Below, in pieces: positions 23,282-34,035 of a stretch of 64,000 bases of DNA (position 1 is its first letter; the number at the start of each line of letters is the position of its first letter). Below the pieces are notes generated by a model that had not been told where the DNA came from, made no database searches, and saw only the letters and a list, made by a program, of their open reading frames with translations. Source of the DNA: Berberis thunbergii (Eukaryota; Streptophyta; Magnoliopsida; Ranunculales; Berberidaceae); NCBI GenBank assembly GCA_003290165.1, contig QNQO01000449.1:248001-312000 (forward strand), read 5' to 3'. The translations under genes were made by a program, and so were the position numbers.

Positions 23282-25967
23282 TCATTAAGCATAATGTTGA
23301 TAACAATGTTGACAAAAGTGGTGCCAATAACGACGAAGAAATATCATTGATACTGGTAGTCGATAATAGTCAACTATTTGTTGCGGACGAGGTATGTAAG
23401 TTTTGACTTATTTTCATTTTCACCAATTTTCATTGTTATAAATACGTTGTTATAAACAAGTTTTTAATTTTTTTTAGGTATTCTCATCAAGGTCTGCATT
23501 GATAGGTTGGGTAAAAGGGATTGATAGGGATAATAACATGGTCATTACTATCACTAAATCGGAACCAACTAATCAAAGAAGGAAGGGAAGGGTCCATTTT
23601 GGTTGTAAAAGGGTAAGAAAATCTGATAAAAGGTTAAAGAATCATATTCGATCAAGCAGTATAAAGAAGTGTGGATGCAAATTTGAGTTGAGAGGGGTCC
23701 CACTGGAGAATGACCATTGGAGGTTGCAAGTGACATGTGGAACCCACAATCATCCTCAATCAGAGTCACTTGTTGGTTATTCGTTTGCTGAAAAATTGAA
23801 CGCGAAGGAGATAATTATGTGGAGAATATGGCGAGGTCCGGTGTGAGCCCTCAGAACATCTTGTCTCGGCTGAAAGAGATGTCACCGAATAATACCCCGA
23901 CTTTGAAGCATATTTACAACCTAGTTTGTGGGCTAAAGGTACTAGAACAAAGAGGCAGGACGACTTTGCAACCTACTCGAGAGTTGTTGAGGGAGCACAA
24001 CTACATGGAGTGATATTCTGTTGATCAGAGGAATAGAGTCACCAACATTTTTTGGGCACATACTAAATCTATTCAGTTGGCAAAGTGTTTTTCACAAGTA
24101 ATACTTATGGATTGCACGTATAAAACTTATCACTATAGGATGCCGTTGTTTAAGATTGTTGGTGCGGCGTCGACTGGGAAAACCTTCAATGTTGCAATTT
24201 GTTTCATGTGTTATGAGAATGAAGATTATTATGCTTGGGCATTGGAAAAGCTTACAGGAAATTTTGAGCCAGACAACTTGCCAAGCATGTTTGTAAGTGA
24301 TAGAGAACTGGGTTTGATCAAGGCTATTGAGCGAGTTTTTCCCAAGGCAAGGAGATTATTGTGCACATGGAACATCAACACAAATGTCAAGAAAATTTGT
24401 AAGAGACACTTTGAGGACAATGACCAGTGGGCCGACTTTATAGATTCGTTTTTAGATTTGTGTAAATCAAGTTCAGAAGATAAATGGAACAAGGCCACAA
24501 CTGAGTTTGATAGAAAATGGGAAAAATACCTAAAGTGTTTGGAATATCTCAAGACAGTCTGGTATCCCCATAAGGAATACTTTGTTAGTGCATGGATGGA
24601 TAAATTTATACATTTTGGACAACGCACAACGAGTCGAGTTGAAGGTGCACACTCGAAGTTGAAGCACTCGTTGAAAAACTCCCAAGGAACATTCCTTAAT
24701 GTCTGGAAAAGGATACATAATATGATCGAAATCCAACTGATTGAGATAGAGCCGTCATTTCAGTATAGTCTGACGAACATGAAGTCTGAACATAACTTCA
24801 CTTTATTTTCCTTACTTCATGGGTCGGTGGCGTGCAGGGCAATTGATTTGATAAATTCAAAAATTCGAAGGTGTGAAAGTGTGGGGGTTGACCCTGTCAA
24901 GTGTAGTTGTGTGCTTCGAACGACGCATAGATTACCTTGCGCTCATGAACTTACAGTTATCTAACTCTCACTGGACAAATTCTAGTGTGCACCGTAGACA
25001 AGTATTGGCTTTAACTTGGCACAACACCTATTCGTGAATGTGGTGATGTAATTATAGACCTAGTGTTTGACACCATTATTAATAGGTTCAATGAGTCAAG
25101 TCATGATCAGAAGTTGGTTATGAAGAGGAAGCTTATAGAGTTGAGTTCTCCAGGTGACAGTGTCATGATTGAACCATTAGCACTTCTAGCTGGAAAGGGG
25201 AGACCAAAAAAGAAGAAGTTGGCTAAGCACGAGAGGTCCACTAAAAGGGATCCCTCAGGTCACGAATACGCCATGACACAAGAAGAAATGAAAGGCAAAA
25301 ATAAGAAAGTGTCAATAAAAAAAGGAGAAGCCGATAATTCATAACAATAGATTGATGCGACAGATTTCGTCTTGGATACGGGATTATGTTTACGACATTG
25401 TCAACGTCCCAGGCAATGAAAAATGTGGCTTTCGATGCATAGAAAAATTTCTTCAGTATGACGCCGAAAACGGTTGAAAACAGTGTGGAAAGAACTACTG
25501 ATGGAGCTTGAGTGTAATGCAGAGTTGTGGCTTGCAATGTGGCACAAAGAAGGGGTAAAGGTTGTGAAGGATGTTTTAGTAATTTCAGAAAACCAGGTGC
25601 GAACAGATAGGGAAAGTTGGTTTATGGACCCTGACATGTTAGAGCAGGCATTGACCCGTTACCAACGAGTCTTTGTTTGTTATGGGAACCAAAACACGAC
25701 ATGTTTTCCCTATGTTTACCTGGCACCACATTTTGACTTAGGACGCGTTTGTTTCATGGCACACTTGGCTCAGAGCAGTCACTATGTCATTTTTTATATG
25801 CAACCGAACCCACCATTGCCTCATACAGTACCAACCTGCCGGGTCAAATGTTTCATTTGGCCTACTTGTTGAAGAATAATTTCAAGGTCCAGCTCGATAT
25901 TGGTGCGACAATGTTGAACAAGTTTAATGACAATAATAAGAAGAACGGGGTGGTGACCATTGACTGA
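23282..25967 (+). pseudogene. MULE transposase with C-terminal OTU-like protease, inactivated
   Basis: A short first exon ends near 23390 (GTATGT) and a TTTTTTTAG acceptor lies at about 23477. Then come a FAR1-type zinc domain (KKCGCKFELRG ... VTCGTHNHPQ), the MULE transposase core (VILMDCTYKTYHYRMPLF, MFVSDRELGLIKAIE, RLLCTWNINTNV, TTSRVEGAHSKLK) and a SWIM-like CSC...LPCAHEL. Downstream, IRDYVYDIVNVPG is followed by CGFRCIEKFL (nucleophile Cys codon 25424-25426), and HYVIFYM (His 25780-25782) follows an MDPDM segment, an OTU cysteine-protease layout. Defects: a frame change near 23815, TGA at 24011 where relatives have Trp, a stop at 24962, and a frame change in the OTU part near 25465. OTU-bearing MULEs are known in plants. 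No TIRs were located. Confidence 0.85.
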
Positions 25968-26524
25968 TGCACATATTGTATTTTGCTAACCATCATTGTG
26001 ATGAGAAAATGTAAATGACAAATGTAAGTGGAAGTTGAAGCATTGTTTTGTTAGAAAAAGTCACTTTTTGTTTTGTTAATGGAAGACTTGTATGTTTCTA
26101 GAATTTGTTAATATATTATACGGAATTTAACTCAGATAGTTTGGGATTTTGTTTATGTATGATGCAAGAATGCGAGATCAGAATAAGTATTAGTTTTATG
26201 TGACTATGCAAAAAAAAAATTGATGTGGACTTGTTCAAATATTGTTTGCTTCCTATTATCTTCTTATCCACTTGATAGCAACACATATTGATGGTACTAG
26301 TATTTAGGCCTCTTGCAACTTGGAGTTGTAAAACCTGAAGGGCAAAACATAACTATTTCAACCATGACAGACTGGTGAGACATGTTGTTATCTTCGAAAA
26401 TTAGGTAAAGACAATGAATTGCTTTGACAAACTAGGTTTTAGGTAAAAACCTTTGAAAACTAAGTGTAAAAAAGAATTAATTTGAAAAACTTCAAAAGTT
26501 TCCAATATCAGAATAATTGGCAGG
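25968..26524. other. Flank of the MULE, nothing recognised
   Basis: Non-coding. A short imperfect palindrome, AAACTAGGTTTTAGG...AAACTAAG, occurs around 26425-26465. Confidence 0.4.
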
Positions 26525-26800
26525 TTTAAGTTCTATCCATAGTGCCAAATGCAGGTTATCCCATTATTACCACATTGGCCACAGCGAAAAGGAAAAAAAT
26601 TTCAAAATTTTTCCTGTTCGCAGTGCCAAATGCTGCTTATCCCAGATACTTCACAACTAATGAGGGATACTTTGCATTGGGCAATGTGACTTATGTGGGA
26701 TACCTCGCAGTGGGCAATGTGATAAACGTGGTATACTTGGATGAAGAGGAATTTTATTTATGTGATTGCGAACAGGAAATTTTTTTTTTATGTGATTCAA
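26525..26800. repeat. Degenerate palindromic repeat cluster I
   Basis: It contains repeated phrases matching cluster II: GTTCGCAGTGCCAAATGC, TTATCCCAGATACTTC, GCATTGGGCAATGTGA and TGCGAACAGGAAA. A strong A/T hairpin, GGAAAAAAATTTC...AATTTTTCC, lies at about 26590-26616. Copies are more diverged than in cluster II. Confidence 0.7.
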
Positions 26801-27781
26801 CTAAAAGCAATGCTACCCATTGTATAACTTGGACGAAGATGTTTGGCCAAAAAAGGTGATAGTTTGGAAGATACATGGAGCACCGAAAGATCAAGCTCTC
26901 AGCTAAGAAAAATCTTCACCAACCTTCAAGTGTATAACTTGTCGGTTTATCGTTGACTTTGAGTAACCAACATTTTTTTTCTCTCCTCAGTTCCCAAATT
27001 AGCTTTGCATTTTGCACAAAATGGGTCAATGATGTTTAGGAAGCTAACAACTTGTACGCCTAGCTCAACTAGATATAAAGTCTCAATTGGATCAAAAGTT
27101 TTGCTCTGATAATATGACCAAATCACAACCTTGCTCTTTAGGACTGAATCCTCATCTTTATCCCTTGTGATCTCATTTCCTGTCATTATTTGCAATTTCC
27201 TTGCGTGGTTCCTCACAAGCTTTGTTCAATGGATATTTTGGTTAGACAATGAACCGGTTTGTTGTTCCCAATGAATAATAAAAAATAAAAATAGCTTTTT
27301 GAATTAAATTTCTTACATGAGCTCACGGAGGAAAAATCTCATGGTGGCATAGCATGGTTGTGATATTGAAAATTGTTGCAGAAGCTTAAGACATTTCTAA
27401 TCACTTTGCATAACCTCAATACAAACTCGATACAAAGGCAGTAAGAAAAACCGTATGTTGGATGAGAATTGTAGTCTTAGATGCACTTTCCCACTAAAAC
27501 AGTTTTGGATCGTCATTTTGACTTTGCCAATATGGTAATGCAATCGAAAAGTAGGCTTGGGTTCAACCACGACGAAATAGGTTGTCTCCACCAATAAGAT
27601 CAAATGCAACACCAAGACACTAGACAAAGAAAAAGAATGATGTGATCTTGCATCTAGTTGATAATGCACAACCACAAGAAGGAAAAGACTTTTAGACAAA
27701 GAAGAAAATTGAAGAACACAAATTCGCACAATTACATAAGCACAATTGCTAACAAAGTTTTAGATTCCAAACAAAATCACT
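26801..27781. other. Spacer between the palindromic clusters
   Basis: Minus-strand open frames exist (26947-27216 and 27397-27729) but show no motif I recognise. If the two clusters are ends of one unit, this would be its interior. Confidence 0.3.
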
Positions 27782-28140
27782 GTTCGCAGCAGAAAATGCG
27801 AGTTATCCTGGATCCTACGCATTTCACAATGCGAACAGTAAAAAATTCCAAAAAAAATTTGTTCGCAACAACCAATGCAAGTTATCCTGGATCCTACGCA
27901 TTGCACAATGCGAACAGTAAAAAAATTTCCAAAAAAAGTTGTTCGCAGCTGGCAATGCGAGTTATCCTGGATCCTACACATTGCACAATGCGAACAATTA
28001 AAAAATTTATGTTCGCAACCCTCAATGCGAGGTATCCCAGATATCTCGCATTGCCCATTGCAAACAGGAAAAAAGATTTCTCTCCGCCGTGGGGAATGAG
28101 GATTATCTTAGATACTTCAGATAGGCTATGCGAACAGGAA
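27782..28140. repeat. Tandem array of nested palindromes, cluster II
   Basis: Units start with GTTCGCA at 27782, 27861, 27941 and 28011 (spacing 79, 80, 70 bp), plus a partial fifth. Each unit is a nested inverted repeat: outer arms GTTCGCA/TGCGAAC, inner arms AATGCGA/ACGCATT, around TTATCCTGGATCCTAC. Linkers are A-rich (AGTAAAAAATT...). The units can fold into long hairpins on either strand. No TIR/TSD or coding function is identified. Confidence 0.88.
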
Positions 28141-28535
28141 AAAAACCTGCATATTTTTCTGAATCTGCCAAAATTTTAAGTGTGTTTGGAATTTTGTTCT
28201 TAAACTTAGTTTTCAAATGATTTTGCGCATTGTCGCATGATTTTTTTTAAACTTTTTGTTTACATGTGTTTGTGGAAATGAACACTTTTGAACACATTGT
28301 GTGAATACATAAGTAACAAGCTTTGAATTGAAAATAAGTAAGATGATTAAGGTGAATACTTTTTAAACTTTTCAAATACTTTTTTTAAACTTAGTTTTCA
28401 AAATTTCACTGCCTGTTACAACTCTTCTTCTGCTTCCTCTACTTCTTTTCATCCTTCATTTACTCGATCGTTCAATGACAAGCCATATGTATATTTAACA
28501 TTTTTACATATTTTTTTATCCTTGTTAAAATAAAG

Positions 28536-28724
28536 ATGACACTGTCCACAACAGTAAACTTACATTGCAAAGCTGCGGGCAACAAGAGTACAATGAAGTT
28601 TAGTGAGGGGGAATTGATGGGGAGTAGATTGAATTTTAGAAGTCAAAATCAGAACCAGCTTTGTATAAAGAATAAGAGTTTAAATGTGTTCATGGTTTCC
28701 GCCAATGTGGCTGGTGAGACTAAG
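28536..28724 (+). pseudogene. Orphan first exon, ADP-glucose pyrophosphorylase large-subunit-like
   Basis: From the ATG at 28536 the protein has a Ser/Asn/basic transit-peptide character, then FSEGELMGSRLNF and later VFMVSANVAGETK, directly followed by a GTGAGC donor. Plant AGPase large subunits have a plastid leader with GELMGKKLN and an SVAGESK-V junction at this place, so the match is good but short. No second exon (GGGxGTRLFPLT) is visible in the next kilobases. The piece is therefore a captured or broken fragment, not a gene. Confidence is limited because transit peptides are variable. Confidence 0.5.
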
Positions 28725-29327
28725 GTGAGCTTTATTTATCCTAGCAGCATATAATAGTAATCAACTTATTAATAAAATCATCTGCGTTTTGTATTTTAAA
28801 TAACAGACCTAATTTAATGGTATTTTTTGGGTTTCATGTCAAGATCATGTACATTATTTAATTTTATATTAAGATCCATATGATAGGGATGTTGATGTAA
28901 TTAATAATGTGGGGATGAAATCGTAATGGGAATTAGTATAAAAAATCAAAATAAATAAATAAATTATTTCATTTCTTCACCTTGGGTGGGTTGGATTAGT
29001 ATAAACATTTTGTTTTAATTAAGGATATTCAGTTTGCACAACAATCACACAATTCAGCACCTTAATCATCTTACATTTTATTAGGATCCATGTTGATAAT
29101 AATATTTCAAATTCATTCTTTTATTAGAAAGTTAAAAGCTCACCCTTCTCTTGAACTCAAATATATAAGTAACGAGCTTTGAATAGAAAATAAGTAACAA
29201 GTTTTGAATAAAAATATAAAATCATGTTTACAAAATTCCTCCACCACCATGAAGACACTATGAACAAAACAAAACAAAAACATAGAATCTTTGAATAGAA
29301 CATAATTAATAGAACAAAATAAAATGT
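28725..29327. other. Intergenic
   Basis: AT-rich. A phrase ATAAGTAACAAGCTTTGAAT occurs at about 28310 and again diverged at about 29163 in the same orientation, a short dispersed repeat. No gene recognised. Confidence 0.4.
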
Positions 29328-30664
29328 TTATCGCCTCCAAACATAAAATCTTTGTTCATGCCTCGACTTGTTTCGACGCTCAGTTCCTCTACCACCAATT
29401 TCACCATTGTCAACACTAGTGCGTACATCATGCTCTTCTTCCTCTTGTTCGAAGGTAAAGGGCGTAGACATTTCATCTAGCAAATCTCGTATTCTATTTT
29501 GTCGGTGGAGTAAAATTAACTTGTCAACGTTCGCCCCTTCTTCAATGGAGGCGTGATCAAGTCACGAGCATGAGCAATGGAAATTTCCTGCAGGGAAACA
29601 TTAGATGTTAGTGCAAATCATGTAAATATTTGAAAATACAAAGGTAAAATGTGTGTACTTACCCTCTTATTTGAAATAAACAAATGTCTTCTTAGGGGAT
29701 AACTTCTCATCTTGTTCGGTGGTTGTACGAAGGGATGACTAATGTTGTGAAATTATTTCAAGTAATCCATCGCATTGTCCCATGGAAGCTTCACGTTGGC
29801 ACCTTGTTGGTTAGTTGGCACGACACTATACTGCCACCTTCGAGCTAACAAAGCCAACACCTCATACTAGACGAAATAGTGTTTGCCAGATCGAACTATA
29901 TTCTTCCTTTTGGCTTGGATTGGTTGGACTGGGATGACTTGTACTTTTTCCATTTGTCTCGTAACTCTATCGGGGTGATAGGGCTCTTTTATTCCAAGGC
30001 ATAAAAGACATCTTGTGAACCATGCGATGCCATAAAGGGGAGTGTTTCTCTTGAACTTCACGTAAGGGTCCTAAATTACCTGCGAATTATAATAATTTGG
30101 ATTATTAATATATGACACATACAAAAATATTATTTAACTTAAAGATGCATTTTTACCTCTTCAAGCGACATGTCATCGAAAAGCTTCGTAAGAGTGATGA
30201 TTTGTTCGTCCGAAACCCCTATAATTTGTGGGGTTCCCACTTAGTTATGGTGGGGAGTCTAGCATTCCACAACAGTTTTGCATTACCCCATAGTCTAAAG
30301 TAATCATATATCCATGCCTATAAATGAAAACAACATAAACAAATATTATGAAATTCTTTATTTATGAGGTCAATTAATTTTTTTTTGAAACATACCTCCC
30401 AAAGAGGCAAATATCCAGCAATTTGCCTCGTTCCTTCTTTGCTAGCGCTGCCCAATTAACGAAACAAGATTGTCAAACCTGCTACGCCCCATGCATACTT
30501 GTTAACATCATCCACCTCCATCAGCATCTTCAAATATTCAATATGAACCCTTGTTCCACTTTTATCAGCAAATAGAGTCATACCCTGAAGAAACAACAAG
30601 TAACCATTACACACTTGTTGTTTTCTTTCAAGAGAATCAACGTCTGTGGCTTGTCTACAACAAT
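29328..30664 (-). pseudogene. Plant mobile domain (MAIN-like) gene, C-terminal part
   Basis: Minus-strand exons separated by short GT-AG introns. From 30664 down: FADKSGTRVHIEYLKML...YAWGVAGLTILFR and IAGYLPLWE (to about 30396). Then WIYDYFRLWGNAKLLWNARL (about 30300-30160), NTPLYGIAWFTRC...YHPDRVTRQM (about 30080-29790), PLRRHLF, and a Glu-rich tail ending at TAA 29328. This is the aminotransferase-like plant mobile domain found in MAIN proteins and in transposon-borne relatives. Stops (R-stop-LG near 30455, KL-stop-GF near 30210) and frame changes show decay. The N-terminal part is 19.5 kb away at 50157-51074, because an LTR element inserted between. Confidence 0.85.
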
Positions 30665-33600
30665 TGTAATACCCGCCTAATTAAATAAATATAAAAATTT
30701 CTTATTTATTAATTGTGGCATATATTGTAATCTCATTTATTTGGAAAAAGATTTTTGTTTGCCATTGATAAATAGAATAAGGTGTGTGTGTGTGTGTATT
30801 CAGCCAAAAATTTGGAAACCCTAAAATAAAACATTTGATTTAAGTGAACTAGTTAGCCCTACACATCTCTAATGTTGATGGATTGTTACTCAATTGTATT
30901 TGGGTTTGGTTTTGGGCATTTATTAAACTAATGATTAGGGTTTTATTTTGTGAAGTTAAAAGGCGGACTGCCCTTAGAATTTTCAGTGGGGGCGAATAGC
31001 CACCCACCCTAGCCCTTTTTTCTCTTTGCACACACACAGAAAAAATAAAACTTACGTTGACAAGTGGGAGGCACGGAAAGAAGGGCTTTGGGATCTTGCA
31101 AAGAAAAATATTGGTGAGTAAAACTTTATCTCTCTTTAATATATTTTTTCAATGTAAATACAATTCCCTAGACATTTTTATTTGATTTACATCTTTAATG
31201 GAGGAAAAATTGATTTGACGTTGATGGTTTGATTTATATCTTTAATGAAAAATCGATTTGAAATCTTGGTTTGATTTAAATCTTTAATGAAAGAAAAAAA
31301 AAAACCAAATTGATATCATTGTTCACTGTTCATTGTTCATGTTGATATTATTGTTCCTGTTCCGATTTGACATCACTGTTTCTGTTCCTGTTTGACATCA
31401 CTGTTCATTGTTCCTGTTTTACATCCATGTTCCTGTTTTACATCACTATTCCTATTTGACATCAATGTTCACTATTCCTATTTGACATCATTGTTCTTGT
31501 TTGACATCACTATTCCTGTTTTAAATGTACACTAATATTAAAATCTTGGTTTGATTTATATCTTTAATGAAAAATCGATTTGAAATCTTGGTTTGATTTA
31601 AATTTTTAATGAAAAAAAAAAACCGAATTGACATCACTGTTCATGTTGATATTACTGTTCCTGTTCCGGTTTGACATCACTATTTCTATTCCTGTTTGAC
31701 ATCATTGTTCATTGTTCCGATTTTACATCATTGTTTCTGTTCCTGTTCCTGTTTGACATCACTGTTCTTGTTCCTGTTTGACATCAATGTTCACTGTTCC
31801 TGTTAGGCATCACTGTTCCTGTTTGACGTCATTGTTCAAAAAAAAATTTGAAAGTTATTGTCCTTATAGGGATAGTTTGCATGACATCATATGAGTATGT
31901 GCTATGTCTACTACTCAGTGTACATTTTAATATTAGTTCATTTTATTTTATTTTTGATGGAGTAATAGATATTTGTGCATAATAATATTATTTGCTTTAT
32001 TAGTATAACAATCAAGTTTGTTTGATGTATGGTGTAAATTCCTTGTGGATCACAAATACACTTTGGTTGAACCTACCCCCTGTATTTCAACATTCCTAAT
32101 TTGAGGTGCAAAAAAAAAAAAAAAAAAAAAAAGGGATGGGAACCCATACTAGTTTTATCCATAGGGGATAATTTATCTTTCCATGCCATATTTATCAATC
32201 TAAGTCACTGTGCATGTATTAATTGAAGTTCAACACGGTTGAGTTCCTAACATTTCTTTTTTTATGTTATAATATCTATAATTTTTATAAGCTTATAATA
32301 TTATGAACTGAACAGAGGTATGGACTTGGATGTAAGTTGATCATTATGTGATTGGTTTTCTATAATAAAAAAAACGACAAATAATCTTCTTCACTATGAT
32401 GGGTGAGCGTGGTTGGGAGTCATATTGTGAATTTTCTTCATTCTCCCTTTTTATGTATATTTTTGTATGAATTTAACAATACTGAGTTTGCTGTTTAGAT
32501 ATGAAATCTGTGAGTGTCTTTCTGAGAAATGGGTTTGGTTTAATTTTTATATTATATGGTGGGTTTTGATGTTTACTGTGTTATGATCGTGTTTTTTATT
32601 TTTTTTTATTTGTAGTTAAGCATATTGTAGGGATACATGGGATTTGCCAATTTGCTTGATGATTGGTCTTATACATAACTTTATTGTCTATTGTTTATCA
32701 ATAAAGTTCAATCGTTTTATGACAATATGTATATGGTTAGTTCAAACGCATTCTAAGTGTGAGCTTCATTTGACGTGTGATATAAGTGACTTGTGCGCGA
32801 TGTTGTGAAGTGTATAACTTGAGGCTTGGTAATTATGAAATTGTTATTTGTTTCCCCAATAGAATGGGTGAACATTGTGGTTGATTTGTCGTGGTTGACA
32901 AAGCGTCGCCATAAAAGAGTTTTGAAGTTTTATTTCTTTTTTTATGCTCTTTTCCACAACTCCAAAAAAAATGTGAAAAGAAAAGAAATTGTTTTGTATA
33001 CAGACTTGCTTGTAGACGTGTAATATAATTATGGGTATGCATACTTGCTTGCAAATCGATGCACCGTTCCATGTGAGTTCAGTTGTACGTGTAGATTTAG
33101 GAAATGTTTGCCATGGATCGAACTTCGGGTGAGATGACATGTTCCTCGATGTGGCACCCCACTTGAAACATGTACGCTCCGAGTGGTTTCGAAGGCAAAG
33201 GAGGCACACTTGAGTAAGGTGTGTTCAGCAGAAGGAGGAGAATGTGATTGTGGAAAAGAAGCGAGATTTTTGTTTTGTGTATGTGCATGATTACCTTAAA
33301 GGAAGAAACTAAATGCTCATTCAACCATTGAATGAGAACTATATGTCTTCCTAAAGGTAGAAAATGTGTTTTGTTGATATTTTAATAATAGTCTGATATG
33401 ACTATGATTTGTATCGTAGTTTGAAAATAAATTACATTTATGAGGATTGATAACTTAGAAATATTATCGTGTTGTTTCTAAACTTTTCATGCAGAATGGC
33501 AAGTCCACTCAAATAACCCACAGGTCATACTTTCCATAGTCAACTTCTATAGTGTAAGTACTAGTAAAGGCATATTTATTTATTAGGATGATGATACATT

Positions 33601-34009
33601 TGCCTTATTGAGGAACTACCTGTTGGTGTGGTTGGTTATTGTTTTTGTTTAGTTTGATGTTATCATGTGTGGATTTATTGATTTTGGGATGAAGATTTCT
33701 CACACAAGCTTTATTTTTTACCTAAGTGAGCTTTTGCTTATTGGGTACATTCCTTCGGGAATGTAGCCAATTAGCCTTTCAGGTTAAAAGATTATTGGAC
33801 AGCGTTACTGGAGTTCCATTAGTGGGGTTAGCAACGACAGAGTATTTCCGGGTTAGAGTTTTATTTGTTTCAGTAATTTAATCATGTTTTAGTTGTTGCC
33901 GCTATTGTATCTGTTGTTATTGAATTTTCACATCCCGAGTTTCAGGGAAAACGGATAATCCTACGTGGATTTTGGGATTTTTGTTTTCTAAAAAAATTGG
34001 GGCGTGACA
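30665..34009 (+). repeat. 5' LTR of outer long-LTR element
   Basis: It starts at TGTAATACCC, abutting plant-mobile-domain coding sequence, and ends ...GGGGCGTGACA just before the PBS-like TCGTATCATAGA. It is colinear with 47513-50156 over its first about 3.03 kb. It carries extra sequence relative to the 3' copy near 30723-30845 (including a (GT)n run) and near 31300-31560. No ORF with a recognisable product. Confidence 0.85.
31310..31850 (+). repeat. Degenerate minisatellite in LTR (GTTCCTGTTTGACATCACT)
   Basis: Roughly twenty imperfect units of a 19-bp phrase alternate with GTTCATTGTTC variants. The block is partly duplicated relative to the homologous LTR segment at 48060-48300. Its pyrimidine/purine strand asymmetry is marked. 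Confidence 0.85.
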
Positions 34010-34011
34010 GT

Positions 34012-34024
34012 TTCGTATCATAGA
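34012..34024 (+). other. Degenerate PBS (initiator-Met type)
   Basis: TTCGTATCATAGA aligns with the plant iMet PBS TTGGTATCAGAGC. The same place in the inverted copy (37055-37068) reads TTTGGTATCAAAGC, closer to the canonical form. Confidence 0.65.
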
Positions 34025-34035
34025 ATTTGCTTAGC

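Noticed and set aside
27782..28140. CRISPR array
   Set aside because: Regular spacing is superficial: the whole unit, including the would-be spacers, is repeated and palindromic, and this is a plant genome.
32826..33324. ORFs in the long LTRs (also 49211-49781)
   Set aside because: Frames are not maintained between the two LTR copies, and no domain is recognised.
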